Source of the DNA: Acidobacteria bacterium 37-71-11
Lineage (GTDB): Bacteria > Acidobacteriota > Thermoanaerobaculia > Thermoanaerobaculales > Thermoanaerobaculaceae
DNA: 14,267 nucleotides
Assembly: GCA_002279285.1 (NCBI GenBank)
Contig: NCBR01000074.1
Coordinates: 1-14,267, forward strand
Direction: 5' to 3'
Below are positions 1 through 11,600 of the stretch, piece after piece. A program made the translations under genes and the position numbers. Position 1 is the first letter of the stretch. Each line of letters opens with the position of its first letter. A model generated the notes under the pieces. It had not been told where the DNA came from, searched no databases, and saw nothing but the letters and a program-made list of their open reading frames with translations.

Positions 1-400
1 GGTCGCGCAGCGCGTGGTGGCCGGGCGGCCGGACCGGCACCCAGACCGTCGCGGCCGCACCCGCGGCCGCCGCGCCGGCGGCGGCGATCGCGGAAGCCGT
101 CGCGGCGAGCGCGGCCGAATACGTTCCGCGGCTGACCGGGTTGTCTTCGCTGTCGAAGATGCCGGGCGGGTGCTCGCACGCACGCCGCAGCCGCCCTGCG
201 AGGCCGGGGTCATGGACCCGCGCCAGCGCCGCGAGCACGGCCGCCTCGTCGAGCGGCACCGGGAGCGCCTCGGCCCCCGCGACCGCCGCACCGGCGATCG
301 CGGCCCGCAGCCGCTCGGGCCGGTCGGGATGCCCCGGCGGCGGCTCGTGCCCGCCGCACAGTTCGTGCGTCGCGACGAGAATCGGCGCGGTTGCTCTCAT
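1..400 (-). CDS. Histone deacetylase-family (HDAC-like) amidohydrolase, N-terminal part, cut by window edge
   Basis: Reading the minus strand from the ATG at 400-398 gives 133 codons with no stop before the window edge, so this is the N-terminal third of a longer gene (family members are usually 300-370 aa). Visible marks of the arginase/deacetylase superfamily are HPDRPERL (residues 24-31), VHDPGL (62-67), DNPVSRGTYSAAL (86-98) and RPPGHHA (124-130), whose His-His pair (128-129) is the catalytic site motif. The zinc-binding Asp/His residues would lie beyond the edge. Bacterial members (acetoin-utilization AcuC-like, acetylpolyamine amidohydrolases) remove acetyl or acyl groups from lysines or polyamines in the cytoplasm using zinc; the substrate here cannot be told. 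The alanine-rich stretch at 97-118 is low-complexity but in frame. A GGAG lies only 1-2 nt before the ATG. The gene is divergent from the flippase-like gene, with 25 bp between the starts. Confidence 0.88.
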   Translation of the reverse strand, partial: MRATAPILVATHELCGGHEPPPGHPDRPERLRAAIAGAAVAGAEALPVPLDEAAVLAALARVHDPGLAGRLRRACEHPPGIFDSEDNPVSRGTYSAALAATASAIAAAGAAAAGAAATVWVPVRPPGHHALRD

Positions 401-425
401 GCTCCGCTCATACTACCCTGGGCGG
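401..425. promoter_or_regulatory. Short divergent intergenic gap with an AT-rich core
   Basis: Only 25 bp separate the two divergent start codons. The only AT-rich stretch is CATACTA (409-415). It reads CATACT on the plus strand and TAGTAT on the minus strand, each 4 of 6 matches to a sigma-70 -10 box. Transcription from either would start within a few bases of the ATG, giving near-leaderless messages. No -35 element is convincing, so the real promoters may lie inside the neighbouring coding regions. Confidence 0.22.
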
Positions 426-1454
426 ATGGGAGGCCAAGCCCGCCGCCACCTGTGGAAGATCGTTGCGAGCATCGCGCTCGCCATCGTCCTGTTCGGCGTG
501 TTCCTCTGGACGGCGCCGCTCGCCGAGGTGGGGAAGGCGCTCACCCAGGTCAAGGTCGGCTGGCTCCTGGCATCGCTGACCGTCGCGCTCCTCACCTACG
601 CCCTGCGCGCGCTGCGGTGGGGGTTGATCCTGCGGCCCGTCGGCCGGGTCGGGACGGCCAACCTGCTCGGCTGCACGGCGGCCGGGTTCGCGACGTCCAC
701 GGTGCTGCCCCTGCGCGCCGGCGAGGTCGTGCGGCCGCTGCTGCTCACCGCCAGGACCGGCTTGCCGGCCGCCGCAACCCTGGCCTCGATCCTCACCGAG
801 CGGCTGCTGGACGGGGCGTCGGTCCTGCTGCTCTTCGCCTTCGGAGTCGTGTCCGCTCGCGACGGCCTCAACCCCAAGAACCTGGGGCTGCTCCGCGACA
901 CCGCGATGGTCACGACGGCGGGGCTGGCGGCGGCGGTGGTCCTGGTGTGGTTCCTGCTGCGCCGGCGGGACGCCACCGTGCGCCGCATCGCGTCGTGGGC
1001 GCCCGAACGCTTCAGGACCCGCGTCGCCAGTTTCTTCCAGCACGTGCTGGACGGCCTCGAGGTGCTGCGCCGGCCGCGCCGGCTGGCCGAGATCGCCCTT
1101 TGGAGCCTGGGGCTATGGGTCGCGATCGGGTGGCAGCTCGTGCTGCTGGCCCACGCGTTCGGGTTCCCCATGAGCTTCGGCGAGGCGTTCGTCGTCGTCG
1201 CGGTCAGCGTCATCGGCCTCGCCGTGCCGGCGCCGGCGGGCGTCGGCGGCTTTCACTGGGCGATCCGCTTCGGCCTGACCCAGCTCATGAGCGTCGGCGT
1301 CCCGACCGCCACCGCGTTCGCCCTGGTCCACCACGCCATCTGTTTCTTCCCGATCACGGTGCTCGGTCTTGCGTACCTCGGCAGCGTCGGGCTGTCGCTC
1401 GGACGCGTGCGGGCGCTGGGAGCGGAGACCCGGCCGGACGCGGAGGCCACGTAG
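426..1454 (+). CDS. Flippase-like integral membrane protein (YbhN/AglD, lysylphosphatidylglycerol synthase TM family)
   Basis: 342 aa, typical length for the family. The ATG at 426 is chosen because it gives the usual short positively charged N-terminus (RRH) followed at once by a membrane segment (residues 11-29). Further hydrophobic segments lie near 46-62, 80-95, 130-143, 160-178, 222-243, 252-270 and 296-326. Family landmarks are LRALRWGLIL (60-69), LPLRAGEVVRP (94-104), the ILTERLLDG helix (122-130) and VPAPAGVGGFHW (267-278). Relatives include the membrane half of MprF and archaeal AglD; they are thought to move lipid-linked molecules across the inner membrane, but the substrate of this protein is unknown. 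The stop is 1 nt before nrdR, so it probably heads the operon. The Shine-Dalgarno is weak (GGGCGG directly before the ATG). Confidence 0.85.
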   Translation: MGGQARRHLWKIVASIALAIVLFGVFLWTAPLAEVGKALTQVKVGWLLASLTVALLTYALRALRWGLILRPVGRVGTANLLGCTAAGFATSTVLPLRAGEVVRPLLLTARTGLPAAATLASILTERLLDGASVLLLFAFGVVSARDGLNPKNLGLLRDTAMVTTAGLAAAVVLVWFLLRRRDATVRRIASWAPERFRTRVASFFQHVLDGLEVLRRPRRLAEIALWSLGLWVAIGWQLVLLAHAFGFPMSFGEAFVVVAVSVIGLAVPAPAGVGGFHWAIRFGLTQLMSVGVPTATAFALVHHAICFFPITVLGLAYLGSVGLSLGRVRALGAETRPDAEAT

Positions 1455-1455
1455 G

Positions 1456-1923
1456 ATGCGCTGTCCGTACTGCGGCCACGCGGAGGACCGTGTGGTCGAC
1501 TCCCGCGAGCTGGGCGACGGCAGCCAGGTGCGCCGGCGGCGGGAGTGCCTCGCTTGCCAGAAGCGGTACACGACGTACGAGCGCATCGAGGAGGTCCCGG
1601 CCCTCGTCGTCAAGCGGGACGGGCAGCGCGAGCCGTACGACCGCTCCAAGGTCCTGGGCGGGCTCGTGCGCGCCTGTGAGAAGCGCCCTGTCACCTCGCG
1701 CCAGCTCGAGGCGATGGCCGATGCGGTCGAGGCCGCGCTCGGCCGCAAGGACGACCGCGAGATCCGCTCGGACGAGATCGGCCAGATCCTGATGGCCCGC
1801 CTGCGCGAGCTCGACCAGATCGCGTACGTCCGGTTTGCGAGCGTCTACCGGCGGTTCGAGGACATCGAGCAGTTCCTCACCGAACTCGAGAGGTTGCGGC
1901 GCGAGCGGGAGGTCGAGGCGTGA
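1456..1923 (+). CDS. nrdR: Transcriptional repressor NrdR of ribonucleotide reductase genes
   Basis: 155 aa, the standard NrdR length. An N-terminal zinc ribbon holds four cysteines (C3, C6, C31, C34; CPYCGH and CLACQKRY), followed by an ATP-cone domain at about residues 47-137 with VVKRDGQREPYDRSK (51-65) and the conserved YVRFASVYRRF (124-134). NrdR senses ATP/dATP through the ATP-cone and, with its zinc ribbon, binds NrdR boxes upstream of nrd operons to repress dNTP synthesis. A GGAGG (1442-1446) lies 9 nt before the ATG. The gene starts 1 nt after the flippase-like stop and its TGA overlaps the GTG of the hsp20 gene. No ribonucleotide reductase gene is present in the window, so its targets must lie elsewhere. 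Confidence 0.97.
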   Translation: MRCPYCGHAEDRVVDSRELGDGSQVRRRRECLACQKRYTTYERIEEVPALVVKRDGQREPYDRSKVLGGLVRACEKRPVTSRQLEAMADAVEAALGRKDDREIRSDEIGQILMARLRELDQIAYVRFASVYRRFEDIEQFLTELERLRREREVEA

Positions 1924-2362
1924 GGCGGCGCCTCTCCTCCGGGCTCGAGATCGAGGAGATCCAGCGCCACCTCGACGAGCTGCTGAAGCTGCTCGCGGCG
2001 CCGGCCCAGACCGCCGAGACCTCGTTCTCCCCCGCGGTGGACCTGCGGGAGAGCGACGAGCGCTACGTCGTCCTCGCCAACGTCCCCGCGGTCCCCGCGG
2101 CGGAGCTGGTCGTCACGCTGCGCCAGCGCGAACTGCGGATCGCCGGGCGGAAGCTGCCGGAGGGCGCGCCGTCGGCGCACCGGCGCTGCCACCACATGGA
2201 GCGCGGGTTCGGCGCCTTCTCGGTCGAGGTCCTCCTGCCCGGACCCGTCCGGCCGGAGGCGAGCACCGCCGTCCTCGCCGCCGGCGTGCTCGAGATCTCG
2301 CTGCCGAAGCTCACCGAACGGCGCGACTGCCTGCACACGATCGCGGTGACCACAGAGGAGCC

Positions 2363-2366
<4 letters not shown>
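1920..2366 (+). CDS. Small heat-shock protein, Hsp20/alpha-crystallin family
   Basis: 148 aa. The alpha-crystallin domain runs from about residue 36 (SFSPAVDLRESDERYVV) to 131 and contains ERGFGAFSVEVLLP (94-107) and the family signature AAGVLEISLPK (120-130). The C-terminal IAV (141-143) matches the IxI/V motif that docks sHsp dimers into oligomers. The N-terminal arm (1-30) is short and mostly helical. Such proteins are ATP-independent holdases that bind unfolding proteins in the cytoplasm. The GTG at 1920 is chosen because GGGAGGT (1907-1913) sits 6 nt before it and it makes a 4-nt GTGA overlap with nrdR. The stop overlaps the lon ATG (ATGA). Placement directly before lon suggests co-expression of a holdase with a protease. 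The loop normally reading LPGV is VPAVPA here. Confidence 0.92.
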
Positions 2367-4740
<2,374 letters not shown>

Positions 4741-4744
<4 letters not shown>

Positions 4745-5226
4745 AGGCGATCTTCGAGCGCCTGCGGACCCGTTTCGACCAGGTCGTCGGCGTCCACGAG
4801 CGGCCCGAGCGCCTCGCGGCCGCATGGGCGCTCGGACTGACGATCGGGTTCTCGCCGCTGATGGGCCTGCACACGGTCCTCGCCCTCCTGCTCGCTCTCA
4901 TCCTCCGTCTCAACAAGGTGGACGTGTTCCTGGGAACGCTGGTCATCAACCCATGGACGCTCCCTGTCTACTTCCCGGTGGCCGTTTTCCTCGGCAAGCG
5001 CATCACGGGCGTCCGCGTTCCCCGCTTCGTCCTACCTCGCCCCGAGGAGGTCCTGCACGCGGCCGTGTGGCGCCAGCATGCCCCGTGGCTACGCTCGGTG
5101 CTGCTCGCGTGGGGCGCCGGCGCCACGGTCCTCGCGCTCATCGCCGGGGCCGTCACCTTCGTCGTGCTGCTCCAGATGATCCGGCTCCACCGCCGCCGCC
5201 GCCACCGCGGCACCCCCGCGTCCTGA
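4741..5226 (+). CDS. DUF2062 domain membrane protein
   Basis: 161 aa. The family core is clear: ALGLTIGFSPLMGLHT (30-45) and NKVDVFLGTLVINPWTLPVYFP (58-79). Three hydrophobic stretches (about 28-55, 61-85 and 118-147) indicate an inner-membrane protein, with a strongly basic C-terminal tail (RLHRRRRHR, 148-156). The molecular role of DUF2062 proteins is not established; in some genomes the domain is fused or adjacent to glycosyltransferases. The GTG start at 4741 overlaps the lon stop as GTGA and has no Shine-Dalgarno of its own, so it is probably translated by coupling from lon. It ends the operon. The next gene converges from the other strand 30 bp away, and I see no terminator hairpin in that gap. 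Confidence 0.85.
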
Positions 5227-5256
5227 CGCCTCCATTGCGCGAAAAACGGTATGAGG

Positions 5257-6219
5257 TCAGCGCTCCGGACCGGCGCCGCGGTCGAGCAAGGAACGGAAGT
5301 ATTCGATCGTCCGCAACAGACCGGCCTCGATCGGAACCTTGGGCTGCCAACCCAGGTACGCCATCGCTTGCCCGATGTCGGGCTGACGCACCTTGGGGTC
5401 GTCCACCGGGAGGGGCCGGAACTCGATCGGGACCGAGGCTCCCACCAGGCGGCGGATCGTCTCGGCGAACTGCAGCACGGTCATCTCCGCCGGGTTCCCG
5501 ATGTTGACCGGGTCCGGGATCTCGGAGAAGAGCAGCCGGATGATCCCCTCGACCTCGTCGTCCACGAAACAGAACGACCGGGTCTGCGAGCCGTCGCCGA
5601 AGACGGTCAGCGGCTCGCCCGCCAGCGCCTGGGAGATGAACGCCGGCACGACGCGGCCGTCGCGGGCCCGCATCCTCGGGCCGAACGTGTTGAAGATGCG
5701 GACGATCCGCGTCGAGACGCCGTGGAAGCGCTGGTACGCCATCGTCATCGCCTCGGCGAAGCGCTTGGCCTCGTCGTACACGCCCCGCGGCCCCACCGGG
5801 TTGACGTTGCCCCAGTAGCCCTCGGGCTGCGGATGGACGAGCGGGTCGCCGTACACCTCGGACGTCGAAGCCAGGAGGAACCTCGCCCCCTTCGCCTTGG
5901 CGAGGCCGAGCGCCTTGTGGGTGCCGAGCGACCCCACCTTCAGGGTCTGGATCGGGAGCTCGAGGTAGTCGATGGGCGACGCCGGCGAGGCGAAGTGGAG
6001 GACGAAATCGACCCTGCCGGCGACGTGGATGAAGTTGGTCACGTCGTAGTTCTCGAACGCGAACCCCTTCACGCCGAACAGGTGCTCGATGTTCGTCAGG
6101 CTGCCGGTCAGGAGGTTGTCGATGCACACCACATCGATGCCCTCCGCCAGCAGCCGATCGCACAGGTGCGAGCCGAGAAAGCCCGCCCCGCCGGTTACCA
6201 CCGCACGCGCCTTGTCCAT
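5257..6219 (-). CDS. UDP-glucuronate decarboxylase (UDP-xylose synthase), extended SDR family
   Basis: 320 aa, the length of bacterial UXS enzymes. The Rossmann motif TGGAGFLGSH is at residues 9-18. The active site shows STSEVYGDP (118-126), whose Glu121 is typical of UDP-glucuronate decarboxylases, and Y148xxxK152. RIFNTFGPRM (174-183) and QTRSFCFVDD (212-221) are also characteristic. The enzyme uses bound NAD+ to oxidise C4 of UDP-glucuronate, lose CO2 and reduce the product to UDP-xylose, in the cytoplasm. UDP-xylose then feeds exopolysaccharide or O-antigen assembly. No UDP-glucose dehydrogenase or glycosyltransferase is next to it. The ATG at 6219 has GGAGG 6 nt upstream. Other SDR sugar epimerases are a weaker alternative because of the Glu and the QTRSFCFV segment. 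Confidence 0.93.
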   Translation of the reverse strand: MDKARAVVTGGAGFLGSHLCDRLLAEGIDVVCIDNLLTGSLTNIEHLFGVKGFAFENYDVTNFIHVAGRVDFVLHFASPASPIDYLELPIQTLKVGSLGTHKALGLAKAKGARFLLASTSEVYGDPLVHPQPEGYWGNVNPVGPRGVYDEAKRFAEAMTMAYQRFHGVSTRIVRIFNTFGPRMRARDGRVVPAFISQALAGEPLTVFGDGSQTRSFCFVDDEVEGIIRLLFSEIPDPVNIGNPAEMTVLQFAETIRRLVGASVPIEFRPLPVDDPKVRQPDIGQAMAYLGWQPKVPIEAGLLRTIEYFRSLLDRGAGPER

Positions 6220-6237
6220 GGACGACCTCCAGCGCGC

Positions 6238-6243
6238 ATTATG
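6238..6243 (-). promoter_or_regulatory. Candidate -10 box for the UDP-xylose synthase gene
   Basis: On the minus strand 6243-6238 reads CATAAT, 5 of 6 to the sigma-70 -10 consensus in an otherwise GC-rich gap. It lies just upstream of the GGAGG ribosome site and would give a leader of about 12 nt. No good -35 element is found 16-18 bp further upstream; that stretch is a run of Gs on this strand. Confidence 0.3.
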
Positions 6244-6263
6244 CACCGTCCGCAACCCCCCCC

Positions 6264-6292
6264 TTGCAATTCGGCGCGCTCCTGGTGAAAAT
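6264..6292 (+). promoter_or_regulatory. Candidate sigma-70-type promoter of the acyl-CoA dehydrogenase gene
   Basis: TTGCAA (6264-6269, 4 of 6 to the -35 box) and GAAAAT (6287-6292, 4 of 6 to the -10 box) are separated by exactly 17 bp. Transcription would begin near 6299, inside the inverted repeat at 6290-6307, and leave a leader of about 45 nt before the GTG at 6346. Confidence 0.4.
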
Positions 6293-6307
6293 GAACCGGC
6301 GTTCATT
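6290..6307. promoter_or_regulatory. Perfect 7-4-7 inverted repeat, candidate operator upstream of the acyl-CoA dehydrogenase
   Basis: AATGAACCGGCGTTCATT has 7-bp arms AATGAAC and GTTCATT that are exact reverse complements around a 4-bp centre. Its position, overlapping the candidate -10 box and the expected transcription start, is that of a repressor operator. The arm size and the presence of a fatty-acid oxidation gene downstream resemble operators of TetR-family lipid regulators (FadR/YsiA-like, with TGAATGA-type arms); this is an inference. A second, partly overlapping pair of GTTC/GAAC half-sites spans 6301-6315. No regulator gene is in the window. Confidence 0.5.
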
Positions 6308-6345
6308 CGACGAACGACGGTGCGCCGGAGAAAAGGGGGGTTCCC

Positions 6346-8187
6346 GTGGGTTACCAGGCCGACATACGCGACATCACCTTCCAGCTTTTCGAGTGGCTGC
6401 CGACAGGCCAGCTTCTCAAGAACGACCTCTTCTCCCAGTGGGAGAGGGGCGACGTCGAGATGGTGCTTGCCGAGGCCCTCAAGCTCGCCCAGGAACAGCT
6501 CGACCCGGCCAACCGCGACGGCGACAAGGTCGGGGCGCGCTTCGAGGACGGGCACGTGGTGATGCCACCCTCCTTCCACCCCGTATACCAGAAGATCCGC
6601 GAGGGCGGCTGGATCGGCTGCATCAACAACCCGGAGTACGGCGGCATGGGTCTGCCGGACACCGTGGGGACGGCGATCAACGAGATGTTCTTCGGCGCCA
6701 ACATGGCGCTTTCCCTGTCCGCCCTGCTCACCCGCGGCGCGTCGTACCTGGTCGAGAAGTTCGGCACCGACGAGATGCGCGCGCTCTTCTGCGAGCGCAT
6801 GTACACCGGCGAGTGGGCCGGCACGATGTGTCTCACCGAGCCGCAGGCGGGTTCCGACGTGGGCGCCTCCAAGGCGCGCGCCGTCAAGCAGCCGAACGGG
6901 CGCTACCTGATCCAGGGCGAGAAGATCTTCATCACGTCCGGGGACCACGACCTCACCCCCAACATCATTCACGCCGTCCTCGCCCGCACCCCCGGCGCTC
7001 CGGACGGCACCTCGGGGCTCTCCCTCTTCCTCGTGCCCAAGGTGCGCGTCAACGCCGACGGCTCCCTCGGCGAGCCCAACGACGTCGCCTGCTCCCGCAT
7101 CGAGGAGAAGCTCGGGATCCACGGCTCGCCGACCTGCTCGCTGGTGTTCGGCGGTAACGACCGCTGCGAAGGGTTCCTGCTCGGCGAGGAGAAGGCCGGC
7201 ATGAAGCTGATGTTCCACATGATGAACCCGGCGCGCATCGAAGTCGGTCTCCAGGGGGCAGCCGTCGCCGCGGCGGCTCACCAGGCCGCCCTCGACTACG
7301 CCCGCACCCGGCTCCAGGGCCGCCACTGGACGCGCATGAAGGAGCACGGGGCGCCGCAGGTGGCGATCATCGAGCACCCCGACGTCCGCCGCATGCTCTT
7401 CACCTCGGGCGCCTACGTCCAGGGGATGCGGGCCCTGCTCCTGCAGACCTCGTACTTCATCGACATGACCCACGTGACGACCGGCGAGGAGCAGGAGCGC
7501 TACCAGTCCTACGTCGAGGTCCTGACGCCGATCTGCAAGGCATGGGCCTCCGACTGGGGGTTCCGCGTCACCGAGTGGTGCCTGCAGGTCTACGGCGGCT
7601 ACGGCTACACCGCGGACTATCCGGCGGAGCAGTACCTGCGCGACGCGAAGATCGCCTCGATCTACGAGGGGACCAACGGCATCCAGGCGCTCGATCTCGT
7701 AGCCCGCAAGCTCCCCGCCAAGGGTGGGAAGGCGATCCGCGACCTCCTCGGGATGGCCGAGAAGACGTTCAAGACGCTGCGCAACGACCGCCAGCTCATG
7801 GAGCCGGCGTGGATGCTGGGCGCCGCCCTCAAGCAGATCGAGGACATCTCGAAGGGGCTGGCCAAGCGGCCCGACGCGCCGATCGTCGTCCTCCTCAACT
7901 CGGTGCCGTTCCTCGACATGATCGGCGACGTGCTGGCTGCCCACTTCCTGCTCGACCAGGCGGTGATCGCCCGCACCCGGCTCGGCGAGATGCTGGCCGC
8001 CGCCGGAGTCGCGAGCGACGACAAGAAAGCCGTCCGCGCCTTCCTGCAGGAGAAGCCCGAAGCCGTCTTCTACCACAACAAGGTGCAGACCGCGATCCAC
8101 TTCGCCTACCGGGTCCTGCCGCTGGTCACGGCGCGCGCCGTCGCGATCCGGGCCGGCGAGGTCGCGCCGGTCGAAGCGATCCTCTGA
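6346..8187 (+). CDS. Acyl-CoA dehydrogenase, long (about 600 aa) form
   Basis: 613 aa, the length of the acyl-CoA dehydrogenase subgroup with an extra N-terminal helix region and a C-terminal four-helix extension. It starts DIRDITFQLFEWL, as these enzymes usually do. Dehydrogenase signatures are MCLTEPQAGSD (161-171, flavin/substrate binding) and YGGYGYTADYPAEQYLRDAKI, followed by IYEGTNGIQ with the catalytic base Glu at 441. The C-terminal extension begins near residue 485. The enzyme uses FAD to introduce the alpha-beta double bond in an acyl-CoA, passing electrons to ETF; chain length cannot be read from the sequence. The GTG at 6346 is chosen because a purine-rich AAAAGGGGGG (6331-6340) lies 5 nt before it and no better start exists downstream. 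The gene stands alone with its own promoter, operator-like repeat and terminator, not in a beta-oxidation operon. Confidence 0.95.
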   Translation: MGYQADIRDITFQLFEWLPTGQLLKNDLFSQWERGDVEMVLAEALKLAQEQLDPANRDGDKVGARFEDGHVVMPPSFHPVYQKIREGGWIGCINNPEYGGMGLPDTVGTAINEMFFGANMALSLSALLTRGASYLVEKFGTDEMRALFCERMYTGEWAGTMCLTEPQAGSDVGASKARAVKQPNGRYLIQGEKIFITSGDHDLTPNIIHAVLARTPGAPDGTSGLSLFLVPKVRVNADGSLGEPNDVACSRIEEKLGIHGSPTCSLVFGGNDRCEGFLLGEEKAGMKLMFHMMNPARIEVGLQGAAVAAAAHQAALDYARTRLQGRHWTRMKEHGAPQVAIIEHPDVRRMLFTSGAYVQGMRALLLQTSYFIDMTHVTTGEEQERYQSYVEVLTPICKAWASDWGFRVTEWCLQVYGGYGYTADYPAEQYLRDAKIASIYEGTNGIQALDLVARKLPAKGGKAIRDLLGMAEKTFKTLRNDRQLMEPAWMLGAALKQIEDISKGLAKRPDAPIVVLLNSVPFLDMIGDVLAAHFLLDQAVIARTRLGEMLAAAGVASDDKKAVRAFLQEKPEAVFYHNKVQTAIHFAYRVLPLVTARAVAIRAGEVAPVEAIL

Positions 8188-8210
8188 CGACTCCGGGAAC
8201 CGGTAACAAC

Positions 8211-8245
8211 ACGGCGCGGGCGGTGTCACCAACCGCCCGCGCCGT
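8211..8245. terminator. Bidirectional hairpin terminator between convergent genes
   Basis: ACGGCGCGGGCGGT (8211-8224) and ACCGCCCGCGCCGT (8232-8245) form a perfect 14-bp GC-rich stem with a 7-nt loop. On the plus strand it is followed by a pyrimidine-rich TTCGTCTTCT; on the minus strand by TGTTGTTACC. It lies 23 nt after the acyl-CoA dehydrogenase stop and 17 nt beyond the ABC-F stop, so it probably ends both transcripts. The U tracts are weak, as is common in high-GC genomes. Confidence 0.8.
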
Positions 8246-8262
8246 TCGTCTTCTACGTCGCT

Positions 8263-10155
<1,893 letters not shown>

Positions 10156-10182
<27 letters not shown>

Positions 10183-10218
10183 GCTACTCGACGCCCTCCA
10201 GCCGGTACAGCAAGCTAC
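10156..10218. repeat. Exact 31-bp tandem duplication across the ABC-F start and the end of the nucleoside phosphorylase gene
   Basis: Bases 10156-10186 and 10187-10217 are identical (31 of 31), and the match runs one base further. The downstream copy on the coding (minus) strand contains the ABC-F start codon and its first 9 codons. The upstream copy contains the stop codon (10217-10215) of the nucleoside phosphorylase gene and a second, non-productive copy of the same start. The period is not a multiple of 3, so the upstream copy reads TTG plus 8 codons and then TAG at 10186-10184. Confidence 0.97.
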
Positions 10219-11513
10219 GCCGCGCCTCCCAGGCGCGCGATCACGAGCGGAACCGCCGCCGGATGCTCGTCCGCGATCCGGAAGGCGGCCGCGGTGCGCG
10301 CCGCCATCGTCTCCACGTCCACCGGCCGATCGCCGATCTCGAGCGTCGCGAGAGGCTGGCCCGCCTCCACCCGGTCGCCGGTGCGGGCGTGCACCTTGAC
10401 GCCGGCGGCCAGGTCGACCTGGTCGCCCTGACGCTGGCGCCCCGCACCGAGGCCGACCGCGATCCAGCCCAGCGCCTCCGCCTCGACCGCCGCAACGAAG
10501 CCGTCGCGGGGGGCGCTCACCGGGACGGTCCGCCGCGGCCGCGGCAGGCGCGCGACATCGGGGTCGCCGCCGTGCGCCCGCACGATTTCCCCGTAGCGCG
10601 CGAGGGCGCTGCCGTCCGCGAGCCTCCCCTCGATCTCGGCGAGTGCGGCCGCGCGCGGGCGGCCGGACACGACCAGGGCGTCCGTTGCGAGCTCAACCGT
10701 CAGCTGCCGCAGGCGCGCATCGCCGCCGCCGCCGAGCACTTCGACCGCCGCGCGCACCTCGTTGGCACACCCCAGGCGGTCCCCGAGCGGCTGGCTCATG
10801 TCCGTGATCATCGCCGCCACCGCCACCCCGGCGCCCTGACCCACGGCCACCAGGGCCTCCGCCAGCGCTTGGGCCTCGTCCATCGTCTTGCAGAACGCGC
10901 CCGAGCCGCACTTCACGTCGAGCACGAGGCGGCGGGCGCCGACCGCGAGCTTCTTCGACATGATCGAGGCGACGATCAGCGGCAGCGAGGGGACCGTGGC
11001 GGTCACGTCGCGCAGCAGGTAGAGCTTGCGGTCGGCGGGCGCGATCTCCTGGCTCTGGGCGGCGAAAAAGGCGCCGCACCGCGCCAGCCGGTCAAACGCC
11101 TCCGTCCGGCTCCCGGCGGTCCGGAAGCCGGGGATCGCCGCGAGCTTGTCGAGCGTCCCCTGGGTATGGCCGAGCCCGGCTCCCGCCATCATCACCACCT
11201 GCACGCCGCACGCGGCCACGAGAGGCGCGAACACCAGCGACACCGTATCGCCGACCCCGCCCGTCGAGTGCTTGTCCACCGCGTCGGGAAAGCTCTCGCC
11301 GGTCTTCCACAGGGCGCCGGAATCGCGCATCGCCTCGACGAGGCCTTGGGTCTCGGCGCGGCTCGCGCCGCGAATGCAGACCGCCATCAGCATCGCCGCG
11401 AGCTGCTCGTCCGGCAACTGACCGCTCGCGGCCCCACGCACGAACGTCTGGATATCCTCTGCGGAGAGCTCGGAGCCGTCACGCTTCCTGGCGATGACCT
11501 CGACGAAGTTCAA
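10215..11513 (-). CDS. deoA: Pyrimidine-nucleoside / thymidine phosphorylase
   Basis: 432 aa, typical of the family. Phosphate-binding KHSTGGVGDT is at residues 81-90. The substrate residues of E. coli thymidine phosphorylase are kept at the same spacing: His82, Tyr165, Arg168, Ser183 and Lys187 in YLLRDVTATVPSLPLIVAS and its continuation. LDVKCGSGAF (198-207) and a C-terminal PYNP domain (about 340-425) complete it. It splits thymidine, deoxyuridine or uridine with phosphate into base and (deoxy)ribose-1-phosphate for salvage. The usual glycine loop SGRGLGHTGGT is AGAGLGHTQGT here (110-120). The start is TTG at 11513, supported by a perfect GGAGGT 5 nt upstream (GGAGGT-GCAGG-TTG). Whether it prefers thymidine (deoA) or several nucleosides (pdp) cannot be told; the symbol is given on family grounds. 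It is third in the minus-strand unit, 87 nt after the TPR gene. Confidence 0.92.
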   Translation of the reverse strand: MNFVEVIARKRDGSELSAEDIQTFVRGAASGQLPDEQLAAMLMAVCIRGASRAETQGLVEAMRDSGALWKTGESFPDAVDKHSTGGVGDTVSLVFAPLVAACGVQVVMMAGAGLGHTQGTLDKLAAIPGFRTAGSRTEAFDRLARCGAFFAAQSQEIAPADRKLYLLRDVTATVPSLPLIVASIMSKKLAVGARRLVLDVKCGSGAFCKTMDEAQALAEALVAVGQGAGVAVAAMITDMSQPLGDRLGCANEVRAAVEVLGGGGDARLRQLTVELATDALVVSGRPRAAALAEIEGRLADGSALARYGEIVRAHGGDPDVARLPRPRRTVPVSAPRDGFVAAVEAEALGWIAVGLGAGRQRQGDQVDLAAGVKVHARTGDRVEAGQPLATLEIGDRPVDVETMAARTAAAFRIADEHPAAVPLVIARLGGAA

Positions 11514-11600
11514 CCTGCACCTCCGAAGCCCGGCACGCCGGACCGGCCGGCCGCTGCCCGCGTTTGGCGCGAACGCCCGGCGCGTCTTGCGTTTCCGGCG

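Noticed and set aside
141..425. Upstream extension of the flippase-like frame to 141
   Set aside because: The extra 95 residues are low-complexity Ala/Arg/Ser opposite the HDAC-like gene; the membrane protein begins naturally at 426.
2082..2099. Tandem GTCCCCGCG repeat in the hsp20 gene
   Set aside because: Two 9-bp units encode VPAVPA in a loop that tolerates change; in frame and too short to mean more than local codon repetition.
5227..5256. Search for a terminator in the 30-bp convergent gap between the DUF2062 and UDP-xylose synthase genes
   Set aside because: No inverted repeat of useful length is present in the gap.
6220..8232. N-terminal extension of the UDP-xylose synthase frame through the acyl-CoA dehydrogenase region
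   Set aside because: The extension lies opposite the real dehydrogenase gene. The enzyme has its Rossmann motif at the expected position from the ATG at 6219, with GGAGG before it.
11514..11600. Possible internal terminator between the TPR and phosphorylase genes
   Set aside because: Only short 4-5 bp GC stems (for example GGCG-TTCG-CGCC on the minus strand) without a U-run; not enough to call a terminator.
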